DNA of 16,755 nucleotides from an uncultured Collinsella sp. (GCA_900549085.1 URMO01000043.1:1-16755); one strand, 5' to 3'. Counted from the first letter of the stretch, positions 1 through 7,517 are shown. Made by a program: numbers and translations. The notes: generated from the letters alone by a model not told the origin.

Positions 1-53
1 CCCTGCGCCCGCTCGCTACAAACGCTTCGCGTTTGCGTTACGCTCACACCCGG

Positions 54-78
54 GCGGGTTCGAGTCCCGGCACTTTAT
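54..78 (+). other. tRNA-like T-arm fragment
   Basis: The stretch around 54-70 reads as a tRNA T-arm: GCGGG, the loop TTCGAGT, then CCCGG, with four of five stem pairs formed. The 16 bases GCGGGTTCGAGTCCCG also occur, in the opposite orientation, in the T-arm of the tRNA-Gly just to the right. No CCA follows. The upstream 50 bases do not fold into convincing D and anticodon arms; they contain a 7-bp hairpin (CAAACGC/GCGTTTG, 19-35) in the wrong place for a variable arm. It may be the 3' end of a decayed or rearranged tRNA, an attachment-site remnant, or chance similarity. The 5' part lies outside the window. Confidence 0.3.
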
Positions 79-84
79 TGAAAA

Positions 85-113
85 AAGCACGGCACCGTAA
101 TGGTGCCGTGCTT
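85..113 (-). terminator. terminator of tRNA-Gly (possibly bidirectional)
   Basis: A perfect 12-bp inverted repeat (85-96 against 102-113, core GCACGGCACC) has a 5-nt loop. On the minus strand the stem is followed by six T residues (81-86), a classic Rho-independent terminator placed just past the 3' end of tRNA-Gly. On the plus strand the tail is GTGCTTTT, so it may also stop transcripts coming from the left. Confidence 0.9.
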
Positions 114-124
114 GTGCTTTTAAC

Positions 125-199
125 TGGAGCGGGCAACGGGACTCGAACCCGCGAGTGTCAGCTTGGGAAGCTGATGCCTTACCACTTGGCGATGCCCGC
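125..199 (-). tRNA. tRNA-Gly (CCC anticodon)
   Basis: The minus strand folds into a complete cloverleaf. The acceptor stem is GCGGGCA paired with TGCCCGC. The anticodon stem TCAGC/GCTGA holds the 7-nt loop TTCCCAA, which gives anticodon CCC, reading GGG glycine codons. The T-arm is GCGGG-TTCGAGT-CCCGT, with one G-U pair. The discriminator base is U at 128 and the 3' CCA is encoded at 125-127. It has its own promoter upstream (higher coordinates) and a strong terminator downstream, so it is a stand-alone transcription unit. Confidence 0.95.
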
Positions 200-212
200 A
201 TATGTGGGGGAT

Positions 213-242
213 AGTATAACGCGGTTGTCTTGTTCTATACAA
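213..242 (-). promoter_or_regulatory. promoter of tRNA-Gly
   Basis: Read on the minus strand, a -35-like TTGTAT (237-242) is followed after 18 bp by a -10 box TATACT (213-218). This places the transcription start near 206, a few bases before the mature 5' end at 199, as expected for a tRNA gene. Assignment is by match to the sigma-70-type consensus only. Confidence 0.6.
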
Positions 243-443
243 GGGTGACGATGCTTGTTTTAGCTGTGGAGAATCGTCCTACAAACAAGCCAATTGTGGA
301 GATAGGGACCTGTAGGCTCTCCTATTTACCGTTGTCTACCTGCAGCTTTATTCCATTGTCTTTCATAGGCGCCATTTGTCAGATATCGGGCAAGCGTTTG
401 GTCAGGTTCTGGTACTTACCCGCATGAACCTCGGGGGTAGCCT
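243..443. other. intergenic leader region, no gene seen
   Basis: Between tRNA-Gly and the adhesin lie about 297 bp without a credible coding region. Visible items are an inverted repeat CTTGTTT/AAACAAG near 254-289, two copies of TGTGGAGA about 28 bp apart, and a nested hairpin at about 403-429 (AGGTTC/GAACCT around GGTA/TACC). No clear promoter with both boxes could be assigned for the adhesin, and I do not recognise a riboswitch family. The region probably contains the adhesin promoter and part of its 5' untranslated leader. Confidence 0.4.
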
Positions 444-491
444 CATCCCAAGCGCCGCGGCCTCCCCGTGCGGCGCACGAGGGATAAGGAG
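444..491 (+). promoter_or_regulatory. GC-rich leader hairpin and RBS of adhesin gene
   Basis: A 7-bp perfect GC stem (GCGCCGC 452-458 with GCGGCGC 470-476, 11-nt loop) is extended across a small internal loop by ATCCC (444-448) pairing with GGGAT (481-485). The hairpin ends directly against the ribosome binding site AAGGAG (486-491), five bases before the ATG at 497. There is no T tract after the stem, so it is not a terminator. It could modulate translation or mRNA stability; that is inference from position. Confidence 0.5.
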
Positions 492-496
492 CAGCC

Positions 497-3400
497 ATGT
501 CCAACGCACCCACGCACTCTGTCCACAGCGCAATCACAGCAGGATCGCTGCTCCTAGTCCTCTTTTTACTTTTAGGCTGCATGACACCGGATGCCGCGCT
601 CGCCGTCGACGGTTATGAATCGCTCGGATTCCGCACTATCAGCAATGAATGCGGTCCTTTTGAAGTTGGCAAATACGAGGCACAGGATTCTTCGATTGCC
701 TACTGCATGAACCAGGAGCGCTTTGGCCCTAGCACACCGGGCGGACCCTGGCTCACCTACAATCAGGGCTGGGTATGGCTCGAAGACGAATTCGCGGCCA
801 TCATCTGTCATGGCTACCCCACCGCCACATCCTTTGGCGGGCATAACCTATCCCCCGATCGAGCACGTGCCGCAACCCAACTTGCCGTCTGGATGCTCAA
901 CGGCACCACCCATACCGACGGATCATTCTCATATACAACCGCCCGGGGCGTCACAGAGAGGGGAAATTTTTCCGGCGACAATGAGGTCGTTGCCGCAGCG
1001 CGCTGGCTCCACGACGGCGCCAAGTCGGGAAGCATTAAAGCCGCACCGCATCGCGCGCGGCGCTATTTGGGAGCTGTGTCGGGCGGCAGTAAACGTCAAG
1101 ACATGCTCTACGTGCTCCCGGCCGTCTCCGTATCCTTCCAAAAACAGTCAGCCAACGCCGCCATCACGAGCGAAAACGATACCTACAGGCTCGACGGAGC
1201 GAGGTTCGACATCTATGAGAGCGTCGGCGACAAGCGTGTCGGCAGCATCCAGATGGACAGCAGCGGTCGCGCGCAGGCGACACTTTTGCCCAACGCGGCA
1301 TATTACCTGGTCGAAACCAAAGCTCCGGCGGGTTATATCCCCAGGAGTGACCGCATCGCCTTTTCCACCGGCAATGACGGCGGGAATGTCGTCATCGATG
1401 AGCAGCCCGGTACCATTACCCTGCGCATCGCAAAGGTCGATGCCGCGACAGGGGCAGGCCCTCAAGTCAGCGCGTCACTTGCCGGCGCTGAGTTCACCTG
1501 CGTCTCACAGTCTACCCCGGGCTGGACGCACACCCTCACGACGGATGAGGACGGCCGGGCAACACTTACCGACATCCCCCTGGGCATCTTTAGCATCTAT
1601 GAGTCGAGAGCTCCCGAGGGTTATCTGCCCTCCAATGAAACCTGGAGCTATACCATCGGTGCCGACCAGCTCGGAGACGCGGGCGTCGTTGAACTCGAGC
1701 GTCGCATCCCCAACATCCCCATCGCTTTTGACCTCGAGATTTCAAAGTTCAAGGACTGCGGTAATAGTGACGAATCTGGTGTAGAGCAGCCGGCGGAAGG
1801 CGTGGTCTTTGAAGTGGCAAGCAACACTTCGCAGCAGGTTGTTGGAACGCTGACCACCAATATCTACGGCTTCGCATCGACCAAAGACCAGGCCGGAGCA
1901 TGGTTTGGCGCAGGAGAGCGCCCCGATGGCGTCAGCGGAACCATACCGTATGACCGTGCCGGCTACACCATTCGTGAGGTTGTCGACACTGTGCCCGACG
2001 GCTTTAAGCAGGCAGGGGAATGGACTATCACAGCAGAGCAGATCACGGACGGCGCAGAGCTTCAGTACATCGTAGACAACCACGCCCTGTCGACACATCT
2101 TCAAATCGTGAAGCGCGATGCTCAGACCGGCAACGCCGTACCACGCGCTGGGTTCACCTTTCAGCTGCTCAACGGCGACCGTGAGCCCATCTCGCAAACA
2201 TCCTGGCATCCCGCCCATACCGTTATGAATACCTTTACGACCGATGAAACCGGCACCGTCACCCTACCCGAATCGCTTAACCCGGGCACGTATTACATAC
2301 GAGAGACTTCCGCCAAGGAACCGTATCTTGTTGGTGAAGATCTGGAGATAACGATTCCCGCCGACATGAACTTAACGCCCGTCGCGGTCGCCTCGTTTTA
2401 CGACGACGCGGCAACAGGAAGCATCGAGATCGTCAAGAACGATGCCGTAGGTGGGCGCGCCCTTGCCGGTGCTGTTTTTGATATCCGTGCCGCGGGCGAT
2501 ATCGTGCGCCCCGACGGCAGCATTGCTGCCCTGGACGGCGAAACCGTCACATCCATCACGACCGACGAGCGGGGATTTGCGTGCGCGACTCATCTTTCAC
2601 TGGGGTGCGGAACCGCCACCTATGAGGTAATCGAGGTGCAGGCACCCGAAGGTTACCTGCTCGACCAAAGCGTCCACACCGTCGAGCTGTCGTATGCCGG
2701 TCAGGAAACACCCGTGATCAATGCGCACCTCGATGTTTCTAACGACTACACCAAAATCGACATCTCCAAAGTAGATTTGACCGGCAAACAAGAAGTGGAA
2801 GGTGCCCGGCTCTCCCTCCACGGTGCCGACGGAACCGAAATTGACGCTTGGACCTCCTCTGACAAACCGCATCGCATCGAGCATCTTTTGCCCGGCACCT
2901 ACACCCTGTGCGAAGTGATGCCCCCGCGCACTTACGACCTTGCCGAAGACATGACGTTTGAAATTAAGGCCACAGGAGAAGTGCAGACGGTAACCATGAA
3001 GGACGCACCCATCGAGATCGAGGGCAGAGTCGACAAGCGGCAAGAGATCGCCCGCCCTATCGGTAAGGGTCTCGTCGCCAACGGCGATGGCAAAAACCGA
3101 GCCGTGGCACAATCCGATGCGGACGGCTCCTTCTCTTATACGCTCGATGCTAAAAATGAGTCGAATACCTGGGTTGATGAATTCACCATCACTGACGATC
3201 TCGAATGCGCCAAGGAAGGCACTGCCAAACTCATCGCCATCGAAACCCCTGTCGCGACCGGGGACATCGACGGTCTTTGCAACGTGTGGTATCGAACGTC
3301 TCCAGTGGGAAGTATCGATACGGGCGAACAGACCAATGCAACGCTCAGCGCCGGGCATGACAACCCCTGGCTCGAAACGGACGAGGTCAAAAAGCTCCTA

Positions 3401-3928
3401 GGTGACGATTTGCGCATGGTCGATTACGGCGATTGGCATCTTTGGAAAGCCAATATCCCAACAACGGAGTCGGTCACCCTCGAGGCAAAAGAGCTCGCTC
3501 TTTTGGACGATACCGCCGTCACGGGCATTCGTCTTGAGTACGGGGCCGTATCGGCCGACTTCACGACAAGAGGCGCTGCAGAATCTTGGACCCGCGAGGA
3601 CCTCAAAGACGAGCATGACGACCTTGATGATGTGAGCGCCGTCCTTGACTCGGATATTCACGGTGCCGTCATCCATATGCAGGCCGCGTCGTCTTACACG
3701 CCTCAGACCGCACTCGCCAACAGCGCTCGCGTTGACCTCTGTCGCAATGGCGGCGGTAGCAACCTTGAATCACATGACGAGGATCGCGTCATCCAGCGAT
3801 GCGCCATGCCGCAAGATTTACCGGCAACGGGCTCCCTTCCCATTGCCGCCTGCTTCACCGCCTTCGTGACCTCCGGCGCCGCGGCAATCTGGTTTGCCCA
3901 TCTAAAGCTGGCGTCAAAACGTCGCTGA
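497..3928 (+). CDS. LPXTG-anchored thioester-domain adhesin with six CnaB/SpaA domains
   Basis: This is a 1143-residue surface protein expected to be exported, linked to peptidoglycan by a sortase and to bind host ligands covalently or tightly. The start is fixed by AAGGAG five bases upstream. Residues 1-36 form a signal peptide, with ALA ending at 36 as the likely cleavage site. Residues about 45-205 are a thioester (TQXA) domain: Cys70 in AYCMNQ and Gln128 in ATQLAVW are the expected thioester pair. Six CnaB-type beta domains follow, each with a Lys early and a Glu in an E-x-x-x-P-x-G-Y-like box: K216/E273, K313/E369, K417/E494, K539/E603, K647/E713, K758/E806, probable isopeptide partners. 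Residues 840-1100 are unassigned. LPATG (1108-1112), a hydrophobic segment and a terminal KRR complete the sorting signal. Single-gene unit; no sortase gene is in the window. Ligand unknown. Confidence 0.93.
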   Translation: MSNAPTHSVHSAITAGSLLLVLFLLLGCMTPDAALAVDGYESLGFRTISNECGPFEVGKYEAQDSSIAYCMNQERFGPSTPGGPWLTYNQGWVWLEDEFAAIICHGYPTATSFGGHNLSPDRARAATQLAVWMLNGTTHTDGSFSYTTARGVTERGNFSGDNEVVAAARWLHDGAKSGSIKAAPHRARRYLGAVSGGSKRQDMLYVLPAVSVSFQKQSANAAITSENDTYRLDGARFDIYESVGDKRVGSIQMDSSGRAQATLLPNAAYYLVETKAPAGYIPRSDRIAFSTGNDGGNVVIDEQPGTITLRIAKVDAATGAGPQVSASLAGAEFTCVSQSTPGWTHTLTTDEDGRATLTDIPLGIFSIYESRAPEGYLPSNETWSYTIGADQLGDAGVVELERRIPNIPIAFDLEISKFKDCGNSDESGVEQPAEGVVFEVASNTSQQVVGTLTTNIYGFASTKDQAGAWFGAGERPDGVSGTIPYDRAGYTIREVVDTVPDGFKQAGEWTITAEQITDGAELQYIVDNHALSTHLQIVKRDAQTGNAVPRAGFTFQLLNGDREPISQTSWHPAHTVMNTFTTDETGTVTLPESLNPGTYYIRETSAKEPYLVGEDLEITIPADMNLTPVAVASFYDDAATGSIEIVKNDAVGGRALAGAVFDIRAAGDIVRPDGSIAALDGETVTSITTDERGFACATHLSLGCGTATYEVIEVQAPEGYLLDQSVHTVELSYAGQETPVINAHLDVSNDYTKIDISKVDLTGKQEVEGARLSLHGADGTEIDAWTSSDKPHRIEHLLPGTYTLCEVMPPRTYDLAEDMTFEIKATGEVQTVTMKDAPIEIEGRVDKRQEIARPIGKGLVANGDGKNRAVAQSDADGSFSYTLDAKNESNTWVDEFTITDDLECAKEGTAKLIAIETPVATGDIDGLCNVWYRTSPVGSIDTGEQTNATLSAGHDNPWLETDEVKKLLGDDLRMVDYGDWHLWKANIPTTESVTLEAKELALLDDTAVTGIRLEYGAVSADFTTRGAAESWTREDLKDEHDDLDDVSAVLDSDIHGAVIHMQAASSYTPQTALANSARVDLCRNGGGSNLESHDEDRVIQRCAMPQDLPATGSLPIAACFTAFVTSGAAAIWFAHLKLASKRR

Positions 3929-3938
3929 CGCAATAAAA

Positions 3939-3970
3939 AAGAGGCGAGCCCGTCTCCCGGCTCGCCTCTT
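3939..3970. terminator. bidirectional terminator between convergent adhesin and peptidase operon
   Basis: A perfect 12-bp inverted repeat (3939-3950 against 3959-3970, core GAGGCGAGCC) has an 8-nt loop. On the minus strand the stem is followed by TTTTTTATTG, a strong U-tract that would end the peptidase operon. On the plus strand the tail is TTATTCGTT, weaker, ending the adhesin transcript. Confidence 0.92.
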
Positions 3971-3990
3971 ATTCGTTCGTGGCGAAATGG

Positions 3991-4209
3991 CTATTCCCCA
4001 GATGCAGACCCACCGTCGATGAGCGCTTGATCGGACTCGGAGATGCCATCGGCTCCCAAACTCTGCTCGTGCTCCACTTCTTCGCTAATCGTGGACTCAG
4101 GCGTTGAGCCTTTAACGCCCACGATATACGCGGCCCCGAAACCAAGGACAATGGCGATCAGGGCCAAGATGAGATAGACGGGCCAGTGGCGCTTGATGTA
4201 CGAAAACAC
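3991..4209 (-). CDS. small single-pass membrane protein, 72 aa
   Basis: I do not recognise a named family. The protein begins MFSYIKRHW, a short basic N-terminus, followed by one hydrophobic segment at about residues 11-32 and then an acidic, Ser/Glu-rich tail of about 40 residues. By the positive-inside rule the N-terminus should be cytoplasmic and the acidic tail outside. The start is GTG, supported by AAGGAG five bases upstream (4215-4220). It begins 21 bp after the stop codon of the large M28-type peptidase gene and is followed by a strong terminator, so it is the last gene of a two-gene operon. A role as a partner or membrane tether for the peptidase is only a guess from position. Confidence 0.75.
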   Translation of the reverse strand: MFSYIKRHWPVYLILALIAIVLGFGAAYIVGVKGSTPESTISEEVEHEQSLGADGISESDQALIDGGSASGE

Positions 4210-4230
4210 GCAGACTCCTTATAGGTCAAC

Positions 4231-7200
4231 CTACGAACGACGAATGACCTCGGTCACGACCTCGGACACCGTAGCGATATTTGTCGGATTGACGTTGTAC
4301 GGCAGATCGTCCTCAGTGTGAGCGCATGCCAAACGTGGGCCGTCGACGCCGGCAATGGTAAGGGCGCGTCGGCTTGCCTCGAGAGCAGCATAGGCATCGG
4401 TCTTGGCATAGGGCATCTCAAATGCACCGCAATCGACATGGAACGACTTGCACACCTTGTTGACCAAGTTCATGATGCGTCGGTCACCCTTGAGCAGCTG
4501 CTGCTCGCCCTCGACCGTCACGACCGAAAGCCTACCGGCACCAATGGACTCAAGGTTGATAAAGAACACGCCGCGGAGCTTGTCGCGATGCGCGGCCAGG
4601 AACGCCTTCATGCCGGCGCCGTCGCAATCGGAAGCGCCTGTAGCCACAAACCAGATGTCGTGGCCAAGCAGCTCGTCATCGCCCATGGAGGCAACGGCAG
4701 CGAGCATATCCTCGGCGGAAGCTCCATCGGAAGACGTGGCACCGCCCTTCCAGCCGTCGTCGTCATCCTCGAAGTTATCCCACGAGCCGATACCGCGACC
4801 AGACTTCTTGGCGTCGTAATCATCCTCGACACCAAGCCAATCGCTCATGCTGTCCTGCTCGTTTTTCTTTTTGCGACCGAACAGACCGCCCAAGCCGCGC
4901 TTTTGCGGCTTGGCGGCCGGAGCGGCAGGAGCCGAGATAGTCTCAAGCGGCTGAACATCCGAGCTGACCGGCATGGGGGGAACAACCGGAGCCGATGTGG
5001 GCTCGGGCCCCTGTGCCGTCGCGAAGGGATCGTTAACCTGAGCCGAAGGGTCGGGAAGGTCGAACAGCGAGGTGCGCGAGGCGACATTGGCCTGCTGCAT
5101 CGAAGGCATCGAGGGATCGGGGACCGAGGCCAGCGGAGACGCAGAGGGCATGGGAGCCGGCGCGGATGCCGGGTCGGGAACGTTCATGTTCGGGCGCGGC
5201 GACGCCTGAGACGAGATTTGAGCCATCAGAGCATCGACCGTCTCGGCCTGCGACGGAGCAGCATTGGCAACCGTGGCGCCGGGATCACTCGGCGCGGGCA
5301 TGGTGAAGATCTGCGTAGAGTAGGGCCTCGACTCATCCGCCTGCGGAGCTTCGGGGGCCACGGGCTCAGGCTCTTGCTCGGAGCTGTCCGCAGCGACCTG
5401 TTCCGCCACAGATTGATCCTCGACCGTATCGGGCGCAGCGGGCTCGTCCTCGACAGGAGCGGAAAGGGGCTCGGCGATAGCGGTGCCCTGCTTCTCAAAC
5501 GTCATCGTGGCATCAAACGACACAGTGCTGTCGACCGGCTGTTGGGTTTCGAAAGTCGCCGTCTCCCCGGCAACATCCGCAGGCGAAGGCTGCGGCGCCT
5601 CGAAAGACGTCGTGGCGTCGGCAACATCAACAGATACCGGCTGCTCGGCGTCGTTTTGCTCAAATTCCTGTGCCGCGCGCTCGCGCTCGGCCTCGGCCGC
5701 CTGTTGCTGGGCTGCAGCCTCGCGCTCGGCTGCCTCGCGGGCAGCGACGCGCTTTTCCTCAAAGTCGTCAACGAGTTTCTTGCCCTTTTCGAATGCCCCC
5801 TTAAAGAAATGGGAGGCGCTGGCACCGATCGAAGAAAACGCGGAAGCGATATCGGCATGGGGCGTCGTCACCGGAAGCTCGGCAGAAAAATCGGTGTCGC
5901 TCTCGTAGGACACACGCTGCGGATACGCATCGTAGTCGTCCTCGGTATTATCGAGCTCCTCGGGCGCCGGGGCAGGCGCCATGACGTCCAGACCGGCTGC
6001 GGGATCGATAGCAGTCTCCGCATCGGCTTCCGTCTCGACGGCATTGGCCTCATCGGGCTGCGCAGCCACGACCGGATCGGGCTGGGGCGCGGGCTCGAAC
6101 GTCGGCTCCTCGCCCTCTTCGTAATCGAGCGTACAGGACTCGGGAAGCATTCCCAGGGCACGGATGGCATCCGAGCCAAACCGGATGTTGCCGGCGGCAT
6201 TGCGATAAAGCTTGGGCTCGGGCTCGGCCTGCTCGGCCGCGGCAGGCTCCTCTGCCGACTCGGCAGCGGACTCGTCTGCAACGGGCTCCTCGGCCGGAAT
6301 ATCTTGGACCTGGGACTCGGGTGCAATGACGCCAATCAGGGTCTCGTCGGCAGAAGCACCTTCGAATCCATCGATTTGCTCATCAAAAGCCTCGCCCTGC
6401 TCACCCTCGGGAGCGACCGGCTGGCCATACTCATCCTCGGTATAGGCAGGCTCTTCGTACTCGATGGTATTGCCGTAATCGTTTTGCTGCTGGGCCGCGG
6501 CGTACTCGGCTGCCGCGCGCGCCATCTCCTCGGCGCGACGCTCCTGCTCGCCAAAATACGTGTCAAACGGAATATCGTCAGGGAACTCGTTCTCACCCTG
6601 ATAGGGGGCGACGTTATCCATGACACCCAGCATGGCGGCAACAGAGGACTTGTTGCAAACCGAGCCGGACGTGTAGGGAAGGACAAAACGATTGGAAATG
6701 ATATTGGCGGCATTGGCGAGCGCCACGAGGGAGGCAAGGATCGCGACAATCCACAGCAGGACCTTCAACGCGCCGGGAAGCGGCAAGATGCGCAGGATGG
6801 CAATAGCCGCGGGAGCAATCGTGGCAATCGGGAGCAATTTGGCGATCAGCGCTCGGTACGGCGCATAGGGCTCGCGAGCGAGCAGTTCGGCGCGCGGGGA
6901 GTCATAGTGCGCGACGACGACAACCGGGCGATTGCGCGGAGAGGCAAGCGGGCCAGAGGCCTTGTGATAGGCGATGACATTTTGGCTCACGCCCGTCTTG
7001 CCCAGGCGCGAGATCACGGGGCGCCCGGTTCGCTCGAGCACATAGAGCACGGCTCCGACAATGGCCAACAGGGTGCCGACTAAGCCGATACCGCCACCGA
7101 TGCCCATAAGCAGGGCACCGGCGAATGCCAGAATGCCCGTAACGGCAAACGCCATCCTGCTCGGCGCGGGAGCATTAAACTCCTGCACCTCGGGATCAAA

Positions 7201-7320
7201 GCCGTGGTTGCGGAAAATTTGAGCGATATCTTCGGCAGCCAAGCGCTCTTCTTCGCTGCACGCCGGCGTGATGCCAGTGTTCTGCAACAGGTGGTTAATA
7301 TAGTTCTGGGTGTTCGCCAT
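4231..7320 (-). CDS. membrane-anchored M28-family peptidase-like protein with large internal insert
   Basis: I chose the ATG at 7320 (MANTQNYINH, 1029 aa), which has GGAG a few bases upstream. A 50-residue in-frame extension lacks protein-like character. An N-terminal peptidase-like segment carries two hydrophobic stretches, about 55-95 and 158-208. The M28 zinc motif appears as VVVVAHYDSP (H138, D140). The second motif, usually GxxDNxSG, reads GSVCNKSSV, with Cys222 where the metal-bridging Asp is expected. An acidic, Ala/Pro/Glu-rich insert of about 650 residues follows, containing an Arg/Glu-rich helical stretch near 505-555 and a basic GRKKK patch near 815. The M28 fold then resumes at WFVATGASDCDG, where the usual catalytic Glu-Glu is Ser-Asp, followed by NLESIG and CAHTEDD (the final His ligand). 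Aminopeptidase activity is therefore uncertain; a non-canonical or inactive enzyme is possible. First gene of a two-gene operon. Confidence 0.8.
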   Translation of the reverse strand: MANTQNYINHLLQNTGITPACSEEERLAAEDIAQIFRNHGFDPEVQEFNAPAPSRMAFAVTGILAFAGALLMGIGGGIGLVGTLLAIVGAVLYVLERTGRPVISRLGKTGVSQNVIAYHKASGPLASPRNRPVVVVAHYDSPRAELLAREPYAPYRALIAKLLPIATIAPAAIAILRILPLPGALKVLLWIVAILASLVALANAANIISNRFVLPYTSGSVCNKSSVAAMLGVMDNVAPYQGENEFPDDIPFDTYFGEQERRAEEMARAAAEYAAAQQQNDYGNTIEYEEPAYTEDEYGQPVAPEGEQGEAFDEQIDGFEGASADETLIGVIAPESQVQDIPAEEPVADESAAESAEEPAAAEQAEPEPKLYRNAAGNIRFGSDAIRALGMLPESCTLDYEEGEEPTFEPAPQPDPVVAAQPDEANAVETEADAETAIDPAAGLDVMAPAPAPEELDNTEDDYDAYPQRVSYESDTDFSAELPVTTPHADIASAFSSIGASASHFFKGAFEKGKKLVDDFEEKRVAAREAAEREAAAQQQAAEAERERAAQEFEQNDAEQPVSVDVADATTSFEAPQPSPADVAGETATFETQQPVDSTVSFDATMTFEKQGTAIAEPLSAPVEDEPAAPDTVEDQSVAEQVAADSSEQEPEPVAPEAPQADESRPYSTQIFTMPAPSDPGATVANAAPSQAETVDALMAQISSQASPRPNMNVPDPASAPAPMPSASPLASVPDPSMPSMQQANVASRTSLFDLPDPSAQVNDPFATAQGPEPTSAPVVPPMPVSSDVQPLETISAPAAPAAKPQKRGLGGLFGRKKKNEQDSMSDWLGVEDDYDAKKSGRGIGSWDNFEDDDDGWKGGATSSDGASAEDMLAAVASMGDDELLGHDIWFVATGASDCDGAGMKAFLAAHRDKLRGVFFINLESIGAGRLSVVTVEGEQQLLKGDRRIMNLVNKVCKSFHVDCGAFEMPYAKTDAYAALEASRRALTIAGVDGPRLACAHTEDDLPYNVNPTNIATVSEVVTEVIRRS

Positions 7321-7388
7321 ATGCGCTCCACATCCATAATCCGACAAATAGGCCCAATGTATGCACATTAGAACCGTATATAGTCGAA

Positions 7389-7394
7389 AGTATA
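7389..7394 (-). promoter_or_regulatory. possible -10 box of the peptidase operon
   Basis: TATACT on the minus strand lies about 70 bp before the peptidase start codon. No good -35 element is present at the expected distance, so the assignment is weak. Confidence 0.25.
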
Positions 7395-7430
7395 CCCCGA
7401 GCGGGCGCAAACGGCCGAATTCTGGGCATC

Positions 7431-7484
7431 TTAACGCCCCAAGCGGACAAGGATATAGCCTAATCTCCATATCGGACTAAAATC
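7431..7484 (+). promoter_or_regulatory. candidate promoter(s) of the WYL regulator pair
   Basis: TTAACG (7431-7436), 17 bp, then TATAGC (7454-7459) is one weak sigma-70-like candidate. A second -10-like box, TAAAAT (7479-7484), lies directly before the upstream ATG at 7485. If it is used, the transcript would start near 7490 and exclude that ATG, favouring the start at 7518. Neither has a strong -35 element. Confidence 0.3.
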
Positions 7485-7517
7485 ATGACATCAAACACCT
7501 TCCCATGCGAGGATTCT

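Noticed and set aside
723..1784. A 353-codon plus-strand frame inside the adhesin gene
   Set aside because: It is Pro/Ser/Arg-rich low-complexity sequence in another frame of a well-supported gene.
2597..3358. A 253-codon minus-strand frame opposite the adhesin
   Set aside because: No ribosome binding site or recognisable domain; explained by codon bias of the adhesin.
4318..7083. A 921-codon open frame on the plus strand opposite the peptidase gene
   Set aside because: It is rich in Arg, Gly and Leu with no domain, begins inside another gene and mirrors the GC-biased, Ala/Glu/Pro-rich codons of the minus-strand peptidase; a shadow frame.
7330..7350. TTTGTCGGAT on the minus strand as a PafBC-type (RecA-NDp-like) promoter of the peptidase
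   Set aside because: Only the TTGTC part matches; no -10 element at the required distance.
7321..7470. N-terminal extension of the peptidase to an ATG at 7470
   Set aside because: The 50 extra residues look like translated promoter DNA, and the ATG at 7320 has a ribosome binding site.
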